From assembly GCF_001180305.1 (NCBI RefSeq), contig NZ_CVSX01000027.1, positions 62,001 to 126,000 of the forward strand: a DNA stretch of 64,000 nt, in the 5' to 3' direction. This DNA is from Prochlorococcus marinus. GTDB taxonomy: Bacteria; Cyanobacteriota; Cyanobacteriia; PCC-6307; Cyanobiaceae. A program made the position numbers and the translations under genes. This document shows, piece after piece, positions 31,370 to 42,100 of this stretch (positions are counted from its first letter, which is position 1; each line of letters opens with the position of its first letter). The notes below the pieces were generated by a model. The model was not told the DNA's origin. It worked only from the letters and a program-made list of their open reading frames with translations, and did no database searches.

Positions 31370-33151
31370 TTAGTTTCTGACTTTAATTTTTTTTAATTTA
31401 TTTTTAGTTTCTCTATGTAGATCTCTGGGTAAATCTACCAAACTGTAATCATTAAATATCTGTATCTTTCCTATGGATCTTCCATTTATATTAGTTGAAT
31501 TACAGATTGAGGATATAATATTTGCAACCCTAACACCATCAAATTTACCAAAGTTAAATTTGTAAGTTTCAAAAGAATCATTCTGATAATTATTTCTTCT
31601 ATTTGAATTTCTCATACGATTATTACTATTTCTATTTGATCTATTTCGATCATTATTATTTTGTTTATGAATCCAAGAATCATCTTCATTAACAAAAAAT
31701 GATTTATTACCTATTACTAAATTGATCGCCGCCATTGCAATATTTGAGTCATCCATAGAGTGTTTTTCTTTTAAATTATCTAGTACATCAATAATCAAAG
31801 CTTTATTTTCTTCATTATCATCTTTAGCTAAAGAACTTTTATTCACATTCTCTATAAGTTTCTCCATCCTTTTCTCATTTATTATTTTATTACTTGGGAT
31901 ACTAATTTCATCAATCTTAGTTCTTGTTGAGTTTTCTAAGTTTCTTAGAAAATGTTTTTCTCTTTGATTAACAAATAAAATTGCTTCTCCTGATCTGCCA
32001 GCCCTCCCAGTTCTTCCAATTCTATGAGTATATGTTTCCTTATCAAAAGGAAAATCGTAATTAACAACAAGTTTTATCCTCTCAACATCTAATCCTCTAG
32101 CTGCAACATCAGTCGCAACAAGGATATTAATAAATCCTTTTTTTAATCTATCTACAGTATTTTCTCTTTGATTTTGAGGTATATCTCCATTAAGTACTGC
32201 CACAGTATGACCTGAATTTTCTAAAGCTTCAGCTATTGAAGTAGTAAGTATTTTTGTTCTCACAAAAATTATTACGCCCTTATTATTAAGTTCTAATATT
32301 CTTTTTAAAGCATCTAACTTATGATGCCTTTGTACATATAGAAATTTTTGCGAAATTAATTGAGTTTCTTTTGTGACACTTTTGATTAATATTTCGGCGG
32401 GATCATTTAGATATTTTTTTGCTATGTTTTTTATTTCACTAGGCATTGTTGCTGAAAATAATACCATCTGCTTATTTTCCGGAAGTTGATCTATTATCCA
32501 TTCAATATCTTCAAGAAAACCCATATTTAACATTTCATCTGCCTCATCTAAAACAAGACAATTTATATCTTTAATCTTAAAAGTTCCCTGCCTGATATGA
32601 TCCATTATTCGGCCAGGGGTCCCAACTACTACGTCAACTTTTCTTTTTAATGCAGAAATTTGATTTCGATAGTCTGTACCTCCATATATTGCAACCGTCT
32701 TAAAATTACTAGATTCAGAACTATAACTTTTAAAAGAATCTGCCACTTGAGTTGCTAATTCTCTTGTTGGAGTCATAACTAAAACCTTGGCATTCAATTC
32801 TTTTTTATCTGCAAGTTTTTCTATTAATGGCAATGCGAAAGCTGCGGTCTTTCCTGTTCCTGTCTGTGCTTGGCCTAGTAAATCTCTGCCTAACATTAGT
32901 TCTGGAATTGCAGCTTTTTGGATAGGAGTTGGATTTTTATACCCTTTATTTCTTAACGAATTTAAGATCGATTGATTAAAACCAAAATCGAGGAATCCAT
33001 TCTCATTATCATTTCCTTTCGATACTTGCAATGGTTGAGATTCAATTTCTTTCTTGTTCTCTAAGTTCTTTAACTCAAGTAGCGAAGCATCTTCATTCAG
33101 AGATTTTCCCTGCTCACTATCAAGAGATTTACTATCTTTTTTTAAAGCCAT
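31370..33151 (-). CDS. DEAD-box RNA helicase (CsdA/DeaD-like)
   Basis: The 593-residue protein has the Q-motif (GYKNPTPIQKAAIP), motif I AQTGTGKTAAF, motif II VLDEADEML, motif III SAT, and motif VI HRIGRTGRAGR. A C-terminal DbpA-like RNA-binding domain lies at about 515-590 (GVRVANIISSICNSTNINGRSIG), after an Asn/Arg-rich low-complexity linker. This matches CsdA-type cold-shock helicases that unwind mRNA and help ribosome assembly. A strong hairpin ends 4 nt before its start codon. Confidence 0.92.
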   Translation of the reverse strand: MALKKDSKSLDSEQGKSLNEDASLLELKNLENKKEIESQPLQVSKGNDNENGFLDFGFNQSILNSLRNKGYKNPTPIQKAAIPELMLGRDLLGQAQTGTGKTAAFALPLIEKLADKKELNAKVLVMTPTRELATQVADSFKSYSSESSNFKTVAIYGGTDYRNQISALKRKVDVVVGTPGRIMDHIRQGTFKIKDINCLVLDEADEMLNMGFLEDIEWIIDQLPENKQMVLFSATMPSEIKNIAKKYLNDPAEILIKSVTKETQLISQKFLYVQRHHKLDALKRILELNNKGVIIFVRTKILTTSIAEALENSGHTVAVLNGDIPQNQRENTVDRLKKGFINILVATDVAARGLDVERIKLVVNYDFPFDKETYTHRIGRTGRAGRSGEAILFVNQREKHFLRNLENSTRTKIDEISIPSNKIINEKRMEKLIENVNKSSLAKDDNEENKALIIDVLDNLKEKHSMDDSNIAMAAINLVIGNKSFFVNEDDSWIHKQNNNDRNRSNRNSNNRMRNSNRRNNYQNDSFETYKFNFGKFDGVRVANIISSICNSTNINGRSIGKIQIFNDYSLVDLPRDLHRETKNKLKKIKVRN

Positions 33152-33155
33152 TTTA

Positions 33156-33184
33156 AATGCCTAATAATCTTCTGATTAGGCATT
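33156..33184 (-). promoter_or_regulatory. Perfect 10-bp hairpin in the leader of the DEAD-box gene
   Basis: AATGCCTAAT at 33156-33165 pairs with ATTAGGCATT at 33175-33184, leaving a 9-nt loop. In the minus-strand mRNA the stem ends 4 nt before the ATG, exactly where a ribosome binding site would sit. No T-run follows, so it is not an intrinsic terminator for the upstream recD. It may control translation of the helicase; melting could also respond to temperature. This function is inferred. Confidence 0.65.
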
Positions 33185-33286
33185 CAACAAATAACTATTG
33201 ATTTGAATTGTTGACTAGCCTTACAGAGCCGAATTATTAATCTAACATCTTGGGGTTAAGATCTTACTTATTTCTCAAAATAAGAT

Positions 33287-34990
33287 TTAATTTAAATAAT
33301 ATAGTTCTAGAAATTTTTTGGCTCTTGTAACAGCAGTATAAAGCAATCTTCTTTCAAAATTATCTCTGCAAAAGATATTCTCACTATCTTTTTGTTCTTT
33401 TAAAGCATATTGATTTCTTTTATATTTTTGGGCCCACAAAATGCTTACATTCTCAGATTCACTTCCTTGAGATTTATGAATAGTAATAGCTATTGCTGGC
33501 ACAACATTTTCTAAATTAGATGGATCAATTAATGCTACAGTTTCTTCATTATCATCATTAAATTTTCTAAAAAGATATTTTCTTTGATTTTTTAAACCTA
33601 TAATTACACCGATATCACCATTTGATAATCCAAGTTCATTATTATTTTTTGTGCACATGATCGGAACACCCTCGTTAAGAGTTGTAAGGTCATAAGGTTT
33701 TTTTAGACCAAAAACAATTTCATTCAAATTTTCAACACTCCATATTCCAGAATTTTTTTCACATAAAATTAAGTGACTTTGTAAATCCTGAAATATCTTA
33801 TCTACTAAATCTTTTTCATTGATCAATAAATTATCTATATCATCATCAAATATATATTTTTTTTTACTTAAATTTGAAGTAGAAAGTTTTAAATTATTTA
33901 GATGAATTGCAATTGAATTTAAGAGATTTTGTGGAATATCATTTCCTATACTTTTTGTAATAGTAACTTCTTTTGATTTATTATCCTTTTCTAATTCTTT
34001 AATTTTTTGATTTAGGAAAGAATTATCATCATTAAATATTAAACTACTAATTAATGCTACATCACCAATATTTCTATAAGTTTTATTTAAATTTACAACA
34101 CAAGATTTTATTAAATTATTATCACAATATTCAAACAAATAATTCCAAATAGAACAATTATTTACTGGGGACAATTGATTTTTATCTCCAACTAAAATAA
34201 TTTTGCAGTCCTTAGCTAGTAAATTTAAAACTGATTCAATTAAATCAATATTTACCATTGACATTTCATCAATAATGAAAATATCTAGTTCTTTTAGTTT
34301 AAATTTCAACTTTAGAGATTTATTTTGAGAGTTTAAAATCCATCTATGTAAAGTTTGAAATTCAATTTGATCTAAAAATTTGCTCGATTCAATATTTTTT
34401 TTATAATTAAGAGATTCTTTTAGACGAGCTGTAGCTTTACCTGTTGGAGCGGACAAACCAATATTTAAAAATTTATCAATTCGGAGGATTTCTAATATAA
34501 AATTTATTATTAAAGTTGTTTTTCCTGTACCTGGACCTCCTTGAAGAAAAACTAAGTTTGAATATTCAAATATATTTTTAATTTGATCAATTTTATTATC
34601 ATCATCATAAATTATCGAATTAATAAAAATATCGGCATCTATTTTTTTTAAAAAAGAATTAATAACTCTATCTATCTTGGCTGACCATTTCGCAAGGGTT
34701 AATTTTCTATCGAATAATAAGAATGGAGAATTAGGGGAACCTATCAAACCTATATATTTTAGAACTTCTAAGTGTTTATTTGGCCATCCATCTTCTAGTA
34801 GCTCAAAGATTATTAAACTATTATCTACATCAAAAATAGTTTCACCATTTTTTTCTCCCTCAATTAATATTTTTAATGTATCTTTTACATAATTACCATA
34901 TTTTTTTTCATTAAATTTGAAAATATCTATGATTAGATTAAATACATGATTATATTGGAAGTTCTCAATATCAGTAGTTATTTTACTCAT
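33287..34990 (-). CDS. recD: Exodeoxyribonuclease V alpha subunit RecD
   Basis: The 5'-3' helicase subunit of RecBCD. The 567-residue protein has Walker A in LQGGPGTGKTTL, DEMSMVN (motif II), GDKNQLSP (motif III) and the UvrD-like C-terminal ITIHKSQGSE and AVTRAKKFLELYYL. It begins immediately after recB (1 bp apart) and is the last of the recC-methyltransferase-recB-recD run. Confidence 0.93.
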   Translation of the reverse strand: MSKITTDIENFQYNHVFNLIIDIFKFNEKKYGNYVKDTLKILIEGEKNGETIFDVDNSLIIFELLEDGWPNKHLEVLKYIGLIGSPNSPFLLFDRKLTLAKWSAKIDRVINSFLKKIDADIFINSIIYDDDNKIDQIKNIFEYSNLVFLQGGPGTGKTTLIINFILEILRIDKFLNIGLSAPTGKATARLKESLNYKKNIESSKFLDQIEFQTLHRWILNSQNKSLKLKFKLKELDIFIIDEMSMVNIDLIESVLNLLAKDCKIILVGDKNQLSPVNNCSIWNYLFEYCDNNLIKSCVVNLNKTYRNIGDVALISSLIFNDDNSFLNQKIKELEKDNKSKEVTITKSIGNDIPQNLLNSIAIHLNNLKLSTSNLSKKKYIFDDDIDNLLINEKDLVDKIFQDLQSHLILCEKNSGIWSVENLNEIVFGLKKPYDLTTLNEGVPIMCTKNNNELGLSNGDIGVIIGLKNQRKYLFRKFNDDNEETVALIDPSNLENVVPAIAITIHKSQGSESENVSILWAQKYKRNQYALKEQKDSENIFCRDNFERRLLYTAVTRAKKFLELYYLN

Positions 34991-37900
34991 TTAAAAAAGC
35001 TTATCTAAATAATTAATTCTGTTTAAAGGTGCATTACTAATAAAAACACCTGGGGATATATCTTTCAACTTTGATTGTTCAAATAATTGAAAATCTGGTA
35101 ATCCCTTTAAAAATAAATAAATATAACCTCCTAGATTTAGATTTGGTTGATAACTTTTAATTCTCCACTTTAATAATCTGTGTAATGCTAATAAATAAAG
35201 ATGGGATTGCAATGGATAATGATGCTTAATCATTTCATATCTCATATTTTCATAGTTATAGTTTCTCGGTAAACAATCAGTGTTATCACTAGCAGAGATA
35301 AAATTACTTTTCCAATCAACTATCCACCATTTACTTTCCTCTAATGTATTACCTACTGGAAATACACAGTCAATACATCCTGAATGAAACCCTTTATTCA
35401 TAATTTGAAGATTATTTATCTTGTTTGCATATTCTTCACCAAATTCATATTCCTGATCTAAAAGAAAGCATTTTGAAATATCTTGAGAATTTAGATGTCT
35501 ACCTTCGTAAGATAGTGTTAAATCATATTTAACCTCCTTGAGTATATTTTGATTTGGGATATCAACTAGTTTCTTATTTTGTAATATGGGACCTAAAGGG
35601 ATATTGATAATTCTTAAAATCGCATCTTTTACATTTAAAGCTAAAGAAGTATCGATTTGATGAAACTTCAATTCCTCAATAATTAAATCAATTAACTCTT
35701 GATTATTATCATTTCTAAATTCAAATCTTTCTATTATTTTGTGCAGGCAAGTGCCAGCAATAGTTCCTTTTGGAAATTCACTCAAGGGATTTGGATAAGA
35801 AAAAAAATTGGGATAATTTTTTGATTTTCTAGGATTAGACTCTTTGACAATTGATATATTATCTTCATAATCCTTATATTGATTAATGACTGCATCAATA
35901 TTTTTATCTTTACGTATCCAAGAGGAATAACTTGAATAGGAAATTAGTTGATCCTTTGGAAAATTTTTAGGAATTTCTTTATTCAATTTATCTAGTTGCC
36001 AAAGATTATTATTAAATCTCTTAATTTGGAACCTATCGTTGATCTCTTTAATTTTCTGTTCCTCTATCCTTTCTTCAAAAGTAGACTTATAAATATTTAT
36101 ATTTTCCAGATTGGGAAGTAAATCATTATTTAAAATATTATTTGTATCATCCAAATCATTAAAAATTATAAGCTTATATTTACTCCTTGTAAGTGCTACA
36201 TAAATTAATCTCTCATCCTCTTTAAATAAATCTGTTTCTTCTATTGATTTAAATTTTTCTACCTTTTCGCAATTATTAGAAATATTAATATATAAAGTTT
36301 TATCAGTATTTGATTTCCAAATAGGTCCTTTAATTTTTTTTGATTTATTAGAAATAATTGAGAGATATGGACATAAGACTATATCAAATTCAAGTCCCTT
36401 ACTGCTATGAATAGTAGAAAGATTAATTCCACTCTTCAAATTAAAATCTTTAATCAAAAAATCTTCTCCAGTAGAAATTCTTAAAGATTTATCTAACTGA
36501 TTCTTATACCATCGAAAAACTTTATTGAGATTAAAGTCATTATTTATTAACTCTAGTTCAATAATTTCTGAAAGTTGAAATAAATTTGAATTTAAATCTG
36601 AATCTCCAATGATCGAAGATGACTTATAGTTGATAATAAGTTCATTAACAATATTTAAAAAGCCTTTTTCTCTTAGTTCCTGGGACCAAGTAATACATTT
36701 ATTAATCAAACTTTCTAACTTTTTACTTTTTCGATCAACAACCAATTCTTCTAGATCAATTTCTACAAATTTAGAAGTAGCCAAAATAGTTATATTTTTA
36801 TAAAGCCTTGGATGCAATAAACAATCAATGAAGCATGATAATAAATTACTTGCTTCTGTATCAAAAATATTTTTTTTATTTTGTATATTGCATGGAATAT
36901 TAAACTTACTTAGTTTAATTTTTAATTCTAAGCACTGAAAATTATCTGATGTAAGAATCGCAATTTTATTAATATCAATTTCTTTGTTATTTAAAATTAA
37001 TTTAATAATGTAATTAGTTACGAGATCTTCTATGTCAATTTCTTTTTTTGAAAACTCTACAATTTCAAATATATTTTTAAATCTAAATTTAGGATTAATA
37101 CTTTTATTAATTCTGGAGGTTAATTCACTATAATTTAGTTTTGATTTTTTAAGTCCATTCTTATAAAGTTTATTAACTACATCAAGCAATTTATTTGAGG
37201 ATCTATAATTATCTGTAAGATTAAAAACTTCTTTTGCATTAGATCTTGCATCTAAGTAAGTTTCAATATCTCCTCCCCTAAATTTATATATCGCCTGTTT
37301 TGGATCCCCTACACATAGTAAAAAATGATTTTTTGTATTAAAGAATTTTTTTATTAAATTCCATTGAGTTTTATCTGTATCTTGAAATTCATCTACTAAG
37401 ACACATTTAAATCGATTTTGAATATGAGATAGTGAACTCTCATTGCTAAAATCTAAACCTAAATATGTATTTTCTACAGTCCTTATAAGATCATTGAAGT
37501 TAAAAATGGAAAATCTCTTCTTTAATTCAATTAATTTTATATAAGCTAATTGGGTAAATATTCTTACAAATTCATTATAAACACCATCTTTTATTTTATA
37601 AATTCTATCTTGCAGTAATTTGAATCTACTTAAATCTAAATTTAGATGATATTTATTAATTGATTTTATTATATTTTCTTTATAAAAATATTTAAATAAA
37701 AGATCATCATCATCAGAAATAACATTTAAGATTTCAATAATATCTTTTGAATCAAGCATTTTATTTATCTCATCAATCCAATAAATTATCTGATTAAATT
37801 TATCAACTCTTGGTTTTGCTGAATATATATTGCTTTTACCACCTGAATCTTTGATTAATTTACCTAATTCAATAAGCGTTAAAAATAATTCTTTACCATC

Positions 37901-38620
37901 CTTATTCCATTGAGCACAAAACTCATTCCAACTAACAAATAAATATTCATTTAAATAACTATTCATGTCAATATTATTGTATTTATTATTTATTTCAATT
38001 TTGCAAATATTTTCATTATCGATATTTTTTAAAATTTCTACAAAAAATGACTTATTAAGTCTACTTTTAAATTTAGAACTTATTTTTTTTTGACTAATTG
38101 CTGAAATTAGTTCTGGATGCAAACTTAGAAAACAATCAATCCATAAATCATCTATTACATCTTGATATAAATTATCTATATTATTTTCAATATATAATTC
38201 TGAAGATAAACCAATTTCAATACTATATTCATCTAAAATATTTTTACAAAAGGAATGGAATGTAGTTACTTTTAATTTGTGAATTTGATTAATAAAATTA
38301 TCAATTTCAGATATTATTTTCTTTTTAGATTTTTCCTTCTTATAAAAATTTAGATACCATTCCCTAAGAGTATCATCTATATGATTTACATTTTGATCAT
38401 GTAAAAATGCTTTTAAATCCCTAAATCTTGAAAGTATTTTATCTCGTAGTTCTGAACATGTGTTTTTTGTAAAACTTAATAAGAGTATCTCCTCTGGCTT
38501 TACTTTTTTCTCCAAGACATTTCTTAAAACTATATGAGCCAAAGTAAAGCTTTTACCAGTTCCAGCACTTGCCTCTACTAATTTAAACTTATTGTCTAAT
38601 TTGATTTGATTAATATTCAT
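34991..38620 (-). CDS. recB: Exodeoxyribonuclease V beta subunit RecB
   Basis: The 3'-5' helicase and nuclease subunit of RecBCD. The 1209-residue protein has motif I VEASAGTGKSFTLAHIV, VDEFQDTDKTQW, VGDPKQAIYKFRGGD and STIHSSKGLEF. Its C-terminal nuclease core contains IVDWKSNF with Asp and Lys, followed by HYPLQSHLYLLALHRLL with the conserved Gln and Tyr. All catalytic residues look intact. It processes double-strand ends and degrades foreign DNA. Confidence 0.94.
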   Translation of the reverse strand: MNINQIKLDNKFKLVEASAGTGKSFTLAHIVLRNVLEKKVKPEEILLLSFTKNTCSELRDKILSRFRDLKAFLHDQNVNHIDDTLREWYLNFYKKEKSKKKIISEIDNFINQIHKLKVTTFHSFCKNILDEYSIEIGLSSELYIENNIDNLYQDVIDDLWIDCFLSLHPELISAISQKKISSKFKSRLNKSFFVEILKNIDNENICKIEINNKYNNIDMNSYLNEYLFVSWNEFCAQWNKDGKELFLTLIELGKLIKDSGGKSNIYSAKPRVDKFNQIIYWIDEINKMLDSKDIIEILNVISDDDDLLFKYFYKENIIKSINKYHLNLDLSRFKLLQDRIYKIKDGVYNEFVRIFTQLAYIKLIELKKRFSIFNFNDLIRTVENTYLGLDFSNESSLSHIQNRFKCVLVDEFQDTDKTQWNLIKKFFNTKNHFLLCVGDPKQAIYKFRGGDIETYLDARSNAKEVFNLTDNYRSSNKLLDVVNKLYKNGLKKSKLNYSELTSRINKSINPKFRFKNIFEIVEFSKKEIDIEDLVTNYIIKLILNNKEIDINKIAILTSDNFQCLELKIKLSKFNIPCNIQNKKNIFDTEASNLLSCFIDCLLHPRLYKNITILATSKFVEIDLEELVVDRKSKKLESLINKCITWSQELREKGFLNIVNELIINYKSSSIIGDSDLNSNLFQLSEIIELELINNDFNLNKVFRWYKNQLDKSLRISTGEDFLIKDFNLKSGINLSTIHSSKGLEFDIVLCPYLSIISNKSKKIKGPIWKSNTDKTLYINISNNCEKVEKFKSIEETDLFKEDERLIYVALTRSKYKLIIFNDLDDTNNILNNDLLPNLENINIYKSTFEERIEEQKIKEINDRFQIKRFNNNLWQLDKLNKEIPKNFPKDQLISYSSYSSWIRKDKNIDAVINQYKDYEDNISIVKESNPRKSKNYPNFFSYPNPLSEFPKGTIAGTCLHKIIERFEFRNDNNQELIDLIIEELKFHQIDTSLALNVKDAILRIINIPLGPILQNKKLVDIPNQNILKEVKYDLTLSYEGRHLNSQDISKCFLLDQEYEFGEEYANKINNLQIMNKGFHSGCIDCVFPVGNTLEESKWWIVDWKSNFISASDNTDCLPRNYNYENMRYEMIKHHYPLQSHLYLLALHRLLKWRIKSYQPNLNLGGYIYLFLKGLPDFQLFEQSKLKDISPGVFISNAPLNRINYLDKLF

Positions 38621-38632
38621 ATTTTTATTTAA

Positions 38633-39106
38633 TTAATATTTGACCATATTTTTATAAAGAAAATATTTTTTAAATTTATTTTTTAAATATTGCTCTTCTA
38701 AGATAATCTTGCATTTAATTAACAATGCCAGTGTTATTGTCAAACATAAATGATAAATAGATAGCTTAGTTAAAAAAACACCAAAGGAAATAATTATTAG
38801 AGAATAGTACATTGGATGACGCATAAATCTATAAATACCCGTAGTAACAAGATTGCTATTAGCTTTGGGCCTAGGGAAAGGGGATAAATTACGACCTAGG
38901 TCTTTAATTGCAATTAAAATAAAAATTGAAGCAATTATGATTATTAAAATCCCCAGAAAATAAAATATATTATTAATTTGAATTATTTGTTTGTTAGGAA
39001 GTAATTCCAATTGAAAAAAATGAAGAAAAATAATAAGAAACTGGGAAAAGACAAGTATTAATTCATAAGAAGCTTTTATAAAAACTTTTAAATTAAATTT
39101 GGTCAT
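38633..39106 (-). CDS. Isoprenylcysteine carboxyl methyltransferase-like membrane protein
   Basis: This 157-residue protein has four or five hydrophobic segments. The ICMT/PEMT-type SAM-binding core is LVTTGIYRFMRHPMYYS, followed by a late E-E (KIILEEQYL) and FKKYFLYKNMVKY. The family methylates lipids or prenylated substrates; the substrate here is unknown. It lies between recC (3 bp) and recB (12 bp), all on the minus strand, so it is co-transcribed with DNA repair genes without an evident functional reason. Confidence 0.72.
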   Translation of the reverse strand: MTKFNLKVFIKASYELILVFSQFLIIFLHFFQLELLPNKQIIQINNIFYFLGILIIIIASIFILIAIKDLGRNLSPFPRPKANSNLVTTGIYRFMRHPMYYSLIIISFGVFLTKLSIYHLCLTITLALLIKCKIILEEQYLKNKFKKYFLYKNMVKY

Positions 39107-39109
39107 TAT

Positions 39110-42100
39110 TTATTTCTTTAATGCCTTAATTAGTGGACCATATAATCTAAATGATAATTTATCAAACTTTTGATTTTCAAAAAAGAACTCTGGTTCTTTT
39201 TTATTTCCGAAACACATTTTCATTTCAATATTATCTCTTTCCCCTTTAGAGTTAGAAAACTTTTTATTGCCAATCCAATTATCTGAAAATACTTTTTTCT
39301 CATTTTTTAGTTTTATTTTTGCTTCTACGTATTTATAAGTGCTTTCTGGAGGGAGAGGTAAACATTTTTCAGAATAATTCTTAAAAAGATTTATGTATTC
39401 CTCCAATATTAAATTTGATTCTATTGTGCCTGGTGATAGAAGAATGTGAGATTTATATTCATTTTCTTCTCTAAAAATGACATGTGTCTGTTTTATATTC
39501 TTCTTTAATTTAGAAATAAATAGTAATTTGATCCAAGCCTCTGCCAAACGACTTAAGCTTAGTTTCGCATGAATCAATTCAACAACCACATTGTCAGAAA
39601 TAAAATATTCTTCTTTATTTGATTTTGATTTAACGTAAATTCTTTTAATTTTATTATGTTGACTTAAATTTGCATATAGACTTCTTACTAACTCTCTAAT
39701 CTCTTTTTCTTTTGTAAAAATGCTATTTTTGGGCGTAAAGATTCCATTTTCAACCAATTGATCTTTAATATTCAAATTTTTTAAATTGTCAATAATATTA
39801 ATGTTATCAATCTCAAATTCCTGAATTACTTTAGTTATTAATTTCGACTTCTGGTAATTGCTTACATAAACTTCTTCTGGATGATGAATAAATGGTTCTT
39901 TGGGAGAAATATTTTTTTTATTAAGCCAATATTTTTGTGGAGTCTTGAACCAATAAATTAATTCAGATAATTTAAAGTTTTCGATATCATATTTTTTTTC
40001 ATTCCAATCTATATTCTCTAATAAAGAATAATTACTGTTAATGATAGGAGTACTATCAATATTAATAATTTCCTTTTTATTAAAGTCAAAATCTTTAATT
40101 ATTAGTTTTCGTTGGACTTGATTTGAAAAAGTATCAAAAAAAGAAATTAACTCTTTTATGGGGGGAGAAATATCTAATTTCTTATTATCTTTGTCATTCT
40201 TCACCCAACTAACCATAAGTTTATCTCTGCAAGAAATTAACGTTTCTAGAAAAAAATATTTCTCTCTTTCAAAAACTGATGGATCTCCTAGATGATATTT
40301 ATTATTTAATAAATTAATATTTTCATTTTTTGATAATTTTGGATAATAAACACTGTTCATATCTATTAGGAAAATAACCTTATGAGGAAGGTGCCTAGCC
40401 TTCTCAATATCACTTACAAGAATCTTATTGATACGTGATTGGTTCTGATTTTTAGCTTTATTTAGGCATGAAATTAATATCTCTCTAAAAACATTTAATA
40501 AAATAGGATCATCAGGTATTAAAGATAATTTATAATTTTCAAGTATTCTGAATAGTTCGCTTATTTCTAAATTGAAATTATCATTATAGTCACTAATACT
40601 TTTAAATATAAATTTTGTCTTTTCAACCCAACTTTGATAAGAAAAAGTTCCCCTTAGCAAATTAATATATTTTTTTAATTGAAGCAATATTTTCACCCAT
40701 TTATTTAAATCTAGGCTTATATTCTTTGGGCTAAATGGTTTTAGATTAAAACTACCGTGGTTGACTTCTTTATCATAAATCAAGCCTAAAGTAATTCTAT
40801 TTATGCACCACTCTATAGTATTTTTCCCTTCCCCTAATCTTTCTTTGGCATCCAATCCCCAATGAAAACCTGCTTGATTAAGTAAATAAATAATTTCATC
40901 TTTCTCAGTAATATCAAAATCAAAAATTTTTTGCGTAACTTTTTTTGAAAGAAGATAATCTATTTTTTCAAGTGTAATCTTCTCATTTGCTATTTCAGTT
41001 ATGTCAAACAAAAAATTATATACTTTTGAGGAATCTTCATTATTCTCATCAATAAAACAATAGGGTATTTTATCACCATTAACTAAATCATTATTGAAGA
41101 TATACCTTAGAAAAGGTTTAATTTGATTAGTCTGTGGAGATAGAACAGCTATATCACTATAATTAATTTTTAAAGGGGAATCTAATATTTCTAGTATCTT
41201 TCTTCTTACGTATTCTAATTGATTTAATTGATTAGGATGCTCAGAAAGTATTATTGAATCATCCTCTTTATTAACTATAAATTCATTTTGATTATTATCT
41301 ATAAGTCTTTTCTGAATTTGATTAAGTAAAGGAATATCTTTCTTCTTAGAAAAATGAATTGTTGGATCAATAAAAATTAAATTATTTTTATAGTTAATAT
41401 CTTCAATATCAATATTTTCTTCGATTAATTTCTGAAAATTTGCTTCAAATTTACCAAATATTTCTTCAATATTTATATTATTAACATTCAATTTACTACT
41501 CATATCTTTAAAGCATAACTCTCCTTCTAGAGAATTAATTCTTTTCCATAAATCATCTCCTACAGATAATAAATACAAATTTACCTTAGTAAATTTTGAG
41601 AGTTCTGAATAAAAATTTATGTGTAATTTAGATAAATTATTATCGGAAATAATATAAATTTGATTAGGTATCTTACTTTTTAAATCTTTGAATTTTCTTA
41701 AATTCTTCATTAGTTCAATCATGTACAAACATGAAGGTTTTTCTGATATCTTTTTCTCCAACAATTTATATAAAATTGGTTGCCAAAATTGATTTGAATT
41801 TAAATTATTAAAAAGATTTGGTGAATTAATTTCATATTTATTCCATTTTGCAATCATCTCAGGCCTGAAGATAAGATAATCAATAAAATAATTAGCGATC
41901 TTTTTTGTCAAATTATAAATATCCCCATCAATTGTCTTATCATTATCCAAATATTTATCGATCCAATTACTTAATGGTATCGATTCTTTAAAACTATTTA
42001 ATTCTTCTAATGAATCTATAATCCCCCATTTAATTGCCTCATAATTCCATAAGCTCATATCAATCTCAGGAAAAAAATTTGTCAATAATGTCTCGGTATA

